64,000 nt of DNA from Pseudomonas thivervalensis (GTDB lineage: Bacteria; Pseudomonadota; Gammaproteobacteria; Pseudomonadales; Pseudomonadaceae), in NCBI RefSeq assembly GCF_001269655.1, contig NZ_LHVE01000018.1, positions 62,001 to 126,000 on the forward strand. The letters run 5' to 3'. Below are positions 60,883-64,000 of the stretch, in pieces. Each line of letters opens with the position of its first letter. The first letter of the stretch is position 1. The position numbers and the translations under genes are program-made. Under the pieces are notes generated by a model. The model saw nothing but the letters and a program-made list of their open reading frames with translations, was not told the origin of the DNA and did no database searches.

Positions 60883-60971
60883 ACAGCCGCTGTATCGCAA
60901 TCGTCACGCAGGGCATCCGTTTGTCCGGCCAACTCCTCCTAAAGTCTTGATTTCCGGGCCCTGCAAGGCAA

Positions 60972-60987
60972 TGGCCCAACCTTTGCT
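60972..60987 (+). promoter_or_regulatory. sigma-54 (-24/-12) promoter of the aldehyde dehydrogenase gene
   Basis: TGGCCCAACCTTTGCT: GG (60973-60974) and GC (60985-60986) are separated by exactly 10 bases, matching the RpoN consensus with one or two deviations. It lies 68 bases before the ATG at 61056 and predicts transcription starting near 60998. Confidence 0.75.
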
Positions 60988-61055
60988 CTAGGCTTAAGTA
61001 CCAGCGCGAATTTGCGCGGCTCCCTAATAAGCACAAAAGCCAAGGAGAACTCATC

Positions 61056-62576
61056 ATGCGTTACGCTCACCCCGGTACTGAAGGCGCTATCGTTTCGTTC
61101 AAGGCTAAATACGGTAACTACATCGGCGGCGAGTTCGTCGCGCCTGTCAAAGGTCAGTACTTCACCAATACGTCCCCGGTCAATGGCCAGCCCATTGCCG
61201 AATTCCCGCGCTCCACGGCCGAAGACATCGACAAAGCCCTGGACGCCGCCCACGCCGCCGCGGATGCCTGGGGTGCCACCTCGGCCCAGGCCCGTTCGCT
61301 GATCCTGCTGAAAATCGCCGACCGCATCGAAGCCAACCTCGAAGTGCTGGCGATCACCGAATCCTGGGACAACGGCAAGGCCGTGCGCGAAACCCTCAAC
61401 GCCGACATCCCCCTGGCCGCCGACCACTTCCGCTACTTCGCCGGCTGCCTGCGGGCCCAGGAAGGCAGCGCCGCCGAGATCGACGGCAACACCGTGGCCT
61501 ACCACATCCACGAACCGCTGGGCGTGGTCGGGCAGATCATCCCGTGGAACTTCCCGCTGCTGATGGCCGCCTGGAAACTCGCCCCGGCCCTGGCCGCCGG
61601 TAACTGCGTGGTGCTCAAACCGGCCGAGCAAACCCCGCTGGGCATCTGCGTGCTCATGGAGCTGATCGGCGACCTGCTGCCACCCGGCGTGCTGAACGTG
61701 GTGCAAGGGTTCGGCAAAGAAGCCGGCGAAGCCCTCGCCACCAGCAAGCGCATCGCCAAGATCGCCTTCACCGGCTCGACCCCGGTGGGCTCGCACATCA
61801 TGAAATGCGCCGCCGAGAACATCATCCCGTCCACCGTGGAGCTGGGCGGCAAGTCGCCGAACATCTTCTTCGAAGACATCATGCAGGCCGAGCCGAGTTT
61901 CATCGAGAAAGCCGCCGAAGGCCTGGTGCTGGCGTTCTTTAACCAGGGCGAAGTCTGCACCTGCCCATCCCGCGCCCTGGTGCAGGAGTCGATCTACGAC
62001 GAATTCATGCAAGTGGTGATGAAGAAAGTCCTGCAGATCAAACGCGGCGACCCGCTGGACACCGACACCATGGTCGGCGCCCAGGCGTCCGAGCAGCAAT
62101 TCGACAAGATCCTTTCGTACCTGGAAATCGCCAAGGGCGAAGGCGCCGAGCTGCTGACCGGCGGCAAGGTGGAAAAACTCGAGGGCAACCTGGCGACCGG
62201 GTATTACATCCAGCCGACCCTGCTCAAGGGCACCAACAAGATGCGCGTGTTCCAGGAAGAAATCTTTGGCCCAGTGGTGAGCATCACCACCTTCAAGGAC
62301 GAAGCCGAAGCCCTGGCGATCGCCAACGACACCGAGTTCGGCCTCGGCGCCGGCCTCTGGACCCGCGACATCAACCGCGCCTACCGCATGGGCCGGGCGA
62401 TCAAGGCCGGTCGCGTGTGGACCAACTGCTACCACCTGTATCCGGCGCATGCCGCGTTCGGTGGCTACAAGAAGTCCGGCGTCGGGCGTGAGACGCACAA
62501 AATGATGCTTGATCATTATCAGCAGACCAAGAATTTGCTGGTGAGCTACGACATCAATCCGTTGGGGTTCTTCTAA
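61056..62576 (+). CDS. exaC: NAD-dependent aldehyde dehydrogenase (ExaC type)
   Basis: 506 residues with the start AAGGAG-8-ATG. ALDH motifs: PWNFPLLMAAWKLAPALAAGNCVVLKP (cofactor), FTGSTPVGSHIM, general base Glu in ELGGKSPN and nucleophile Cys301 in NQGEVCTCPSR. Closest to ExaC/acetaldehyde dehydrogenases of 506 residues. In the ethanolamine pathway it would oxidise acetaldehyde, released by ethanolamine ammonia-lyase, to acetate; the permease gene follows. Symbol by family; the PAO1 orthologue at this position is PA4022 (from memory). Confidence 0.92.
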   Translation: MRYAHPGTEGAIVSFKAKYGNYIGGEFVAPVKGQYFTNTSPVNGQPIAEFPRSTAEDIDKALDAAHAAADAWGATSAQARSLILLKIADRIEANLEVLAITESWDNGKAVRETLNADIPLAADHFRYFAGCLRAQEGSAAEIDGNTVAYHIHEPLGVVGQIIPWNFPLLMAAWKLAPALAAGNCVVLKPAEQTPLGICVLMELIGDLLPPGVLNVVQGFGKEAGEALATSKRIAKIAFTGSTPVGSHIMKCAAENIIPSTVELGGKSPNIFFEDIMQAEPSFIEKAAEGLVLAFFNQGEVCTCPSRALVQESIYDEFMQVVMKKVLQIKRGDPLDTDTMVGAQASEQQFDKILSYLEIAKGEGAELLTGGKVEKLEGNLATGYYIQPTLLKGTNKMRVFQEEIFGPVVSITTFKDEAEALAIANDTEFGLGAGLWTRDINRAYRMGRAIKAGRVWTNCYHLYPAHAAFGGYKKSGVGRETHKMMLDHYQQTKNLLVSYDINPLGFF

Positions 62577-62598
62577 CCTGCGGGAAATTGCGCCCGGC

Positions 62599-62708
62599 TG
62601 ATCGTTCCCACGCTCTGCGTGGGAATGCCTCTACGGACGCTCCGCGTTCGGCTCTTTGGGACGCGGAGCGTCCCTGGCTGTGTTCCCACGCAGAGCGTGG
62701 GAACAATC
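62599..62708. repeat. palindromic intergenic repeat, GTTCCCACGC family, copy 2
   Basis: Same organisation as 8503-8616 with a few substitutions (GACGCTCCGCGT instead of GACGCTCTGCGT, matched by compensating changes in the partner GACGCGGAGCGTC). The paired changes mean the stem is preserved. It lies between exaC and the permease gene. Confidence 0.85.
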
Positions 62709-62793
62709 AAATCCATGCTGTATGCAACACACCGGTTTCAAGAGCAGCCCCGCTCCAACAGGGCCAAAAAACAATAAAAACAGGTAAACCCTT

Positions 62794-64000
62794 ATGCCAA
62801 GCGATCATGCAAACCCGCAACCGGCAACGTCCTCGGTCGACTTCGAAAAAGTCGGCTCCGAATATTTCCAACAACGCGAACTGAAAAAAGGCGCGGCGGG
62901 CTGGGTCCTGCTGGTGGGCCTGGGCGTGGCCTATGTCATTTCCGGTGACTACGCCGGCTGGAACTTCGGCCTGGCCCAAGGCGGCTGGGGCGGGATGTTC
63001 CTCGCCACGCTGCTGATGGCCGCGATGTACCTGTGCATGTGCTTTTCCCTCGCCGAGCTGTCCTCGATGATCCCCACCGCCGGCGGCGGCTACGGTTTTG
63101 CCCGCAGCGCCTTCGGGCCCTGGGGCGGGTTTCTCACGGGCACGGCGATTTTGATCGAATACGCCATCGCCCCGGCGGCGATTGCCGTGTTCATCGGCGC
63201 CTATTGCCAGTCGCTGTTCGGCATTGGCGGCTGGATGATCTACCTGGCGTTCTACATCATCTTCATCGCCATCCACATATTTGGCGTTGGCGAAGCGCTC
63301 AAGCTGATGTTCATCATCACCGCCGTCGCCGCCCTGGCGCTGGGGGTTTTCCTGGTGGCGATGGTGCCGCACTTCAACGTCGCCAACCTGTTGGACATTC
63401 CGGTCAAGGAAGCCGTGGGCGCCAGTCCGTTCCTGCCGTTCGGCTACGTCGGCGTCTGGGCGGCGATCCCTTATGCCATCTGGTTTTTCCTCGCCGTGGA
63501 AGGCGTGCCCCTGGCCGCTGAAGAAACCAAGAACCCCAAGCGCGACCTGCCACGCGGCCTGATCGGCGCCATGCTGGTGCTGGTGGCCTTCGCCCTGCTG
63601 ATCCTGGTGATCGGCCCGGGCGGCGCCGGCTCCAACGCGCTGATGACCTCGGGCAACCCGCTCGTGGAAGCCCTGGCCAAGGCCTACGGCGGCTCGACCT
63701 GGATGGGCAGCTTCGTCAACCTCGTCGGCCTGGCCGGTTTGATCGCCAGTTTCTTCTCGATCATCTACGCCTACTCGCGGCAGATCTTTGCCTTGTCCCG
63801 CGCCGGCTACCTGCCACGCAAACTCTCGGAAACCAATAAAAGCAAGGCACCGGTCCTGGCCTTGGTGATCCCCGGCATCATCGGTTTCGGCCTGTCCTTG
63901 ACCGGCCAGGGCGACTTGCTGATTCTGGTGGCGGTGTTCGGCGCGACCATTTCCTACGTGTTGATGATGGCCGCGCACATCACCCTGCGCATCCGTCGCC
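62794..64000 (+). CDS. eat: ethanolamine permease (APC family), 3' truncated by the window
   Basis: ATG 62794 opens a frame that runs without a stop to the window edge (402 codons), so the 3' end is missing. The start is MPSDHANPQPATSS; a soluble N-terminus of about 35 residues precedes ten visible membrane helices. APC features: GWVLLVGLGVAYVISGDYAGWNFGL, SMIPTAGGGYGFARSAFGPWGGF and VEGVPLAAEETKNPKRDLPRGL. This closely fits Pseudomonas ethanolamine permeases upstream of eutBC; eutB and eutC are expected just to the right. Confidence 0.9.
   Translation, partial: MPSDHANPQPATSSVDFEKVGSEYFQQRELKKGAAGWVLLVGLGVAYVISGDYAGWNFGLAQGGWGGMFLATLLMAAMYLCMCFSLAELSSMIPTAGGGYGFARSAFGPWGGFLTGTAILIEYAIAPAAIAVFIGAYCQSLFGIGGWMIYLAFYIIFIAIHIFGVGEALKLMFIITAVAALALGVFLVAMVPHFNVANLLDIPVKEAVGASPFLPFGYVGVWAAIPYAIWFFLAVEGVPLAAEETKNPKRDLPRGLIGAMLVLVAFALLILVIGPGGAGSNALMTSGNPLVEALAKAYGGSTWMGSFVNLVGLAGLIASFFSIIYAYSRQIFALSRAGYLPRKLSETNKSKAPVLALVIPGIIGFGLSLTGQGDLLILVAVFGATISYVLMMAAHITLRIRR

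Noticed and set aside
1..64000. tRNA, rRNA, prophage or insertion-sequence genes.
   Set aside because: Read through on both strands; no cloverleaf, rRNA core, integrase or transposase sequence was recognised.

Overview
The window is a piece of a Pseudomonas chromosome, most likely from the P. fluorescens species complex. Three things point there. The codon use is GC-rich. Intergenic spaces carry the short palindromic repeats typical of that group. From about 8.0 kb to the right edge the gene order follows, as far as I remember it, the P. aeruginosa PAO1 block from about PA3965 to PA4023. No rRNA, tRNA, CRISPR array, prophage or transposase gene was recognised.

Layout. 1-7.7 kb: the 3' part of a giant two-partner-secretion (FHA/CdiA-type) exoprotein ending in a GHSQG serine-hydrolase-like domain, overlapped by a small lipoprotein gene that is a candidate immunity gene. 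7.7-8.0 kb: a structured stretch with a minus-strand terminator. 8.0-17 kb: an Lrp-type regulator, a DUF2788 membrane protein, a pseudouridine synthase, AMP nucleosidase (amn), a low-GC delta-60 repeat protein, an AidB-like acyl-CoA dehydrogenase and the hybrid sensor kinase LadS. 17-28 kb: thiD-thiE-hemL, a Sel1-repeat protein, DUF1820, miaB, then phoH-ybeY-corC-lnt and a YdcF/ElyC protein. 28-36 kb: leuS-lptE-holA, arfA, a SltB3-type lytic transglycosylase and an LD-carboxypeptidase. 35.9-36.7 kb: a non-coding 0.84-kb inverted repeat. 36.7-48.2 kb, all on the minus strand: proA-nadD-rsfS-rlmH-mrdA(PBP2)-rodA-mltB-rlpA-dacC-ybeD-lipB-lipA, the classical rod-shape, cell-wall and lipoate cluster. 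48.6-58.4 kb: a 3-methyladenine glycosylase, a DedA-PAP2 fusion, lrgA-lrgB-LON, a MaoC hydratase, a MORN-repeat/C13-protease lipoprotein, a Rossmann-fold reductase, a YceK-type lipoprotein, ubiX and mpl. 58.7-64 kb: an ethanolamine module with an EatR-like sigma-54 activator, an ExaC-type aldehyde dehydrogenase behind a visible -24/-12 promoter, and an ethanolamine permease cut by the window edge.

Many genes serve the envelope: lipoprotein maturation (lnt), LPS transport (lptE), peptidoglycan synthesis, cleavage and recycling (mrdA, rodA, dacC, rlpA, two lytic transglycosylases, ldcA, mpl). Others serve RNA and ribosomes (miaB, ybeY, rsfS, rlmH, rluE, arfA) and cofactors (thiamin, haem, lipoate, NAD, prenyl-FMN).

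The items most worth following up are the hydrolase-tipped exoprotein with its overlapping lipoprotein gene, the hairpin buried inside the arfA reading frame, the MORN/C13 lipoprotein, the large inverted repeat, and one palindromic repeat family inserted inside another. Statements about PAO1 gene order are from memory, not from a search.
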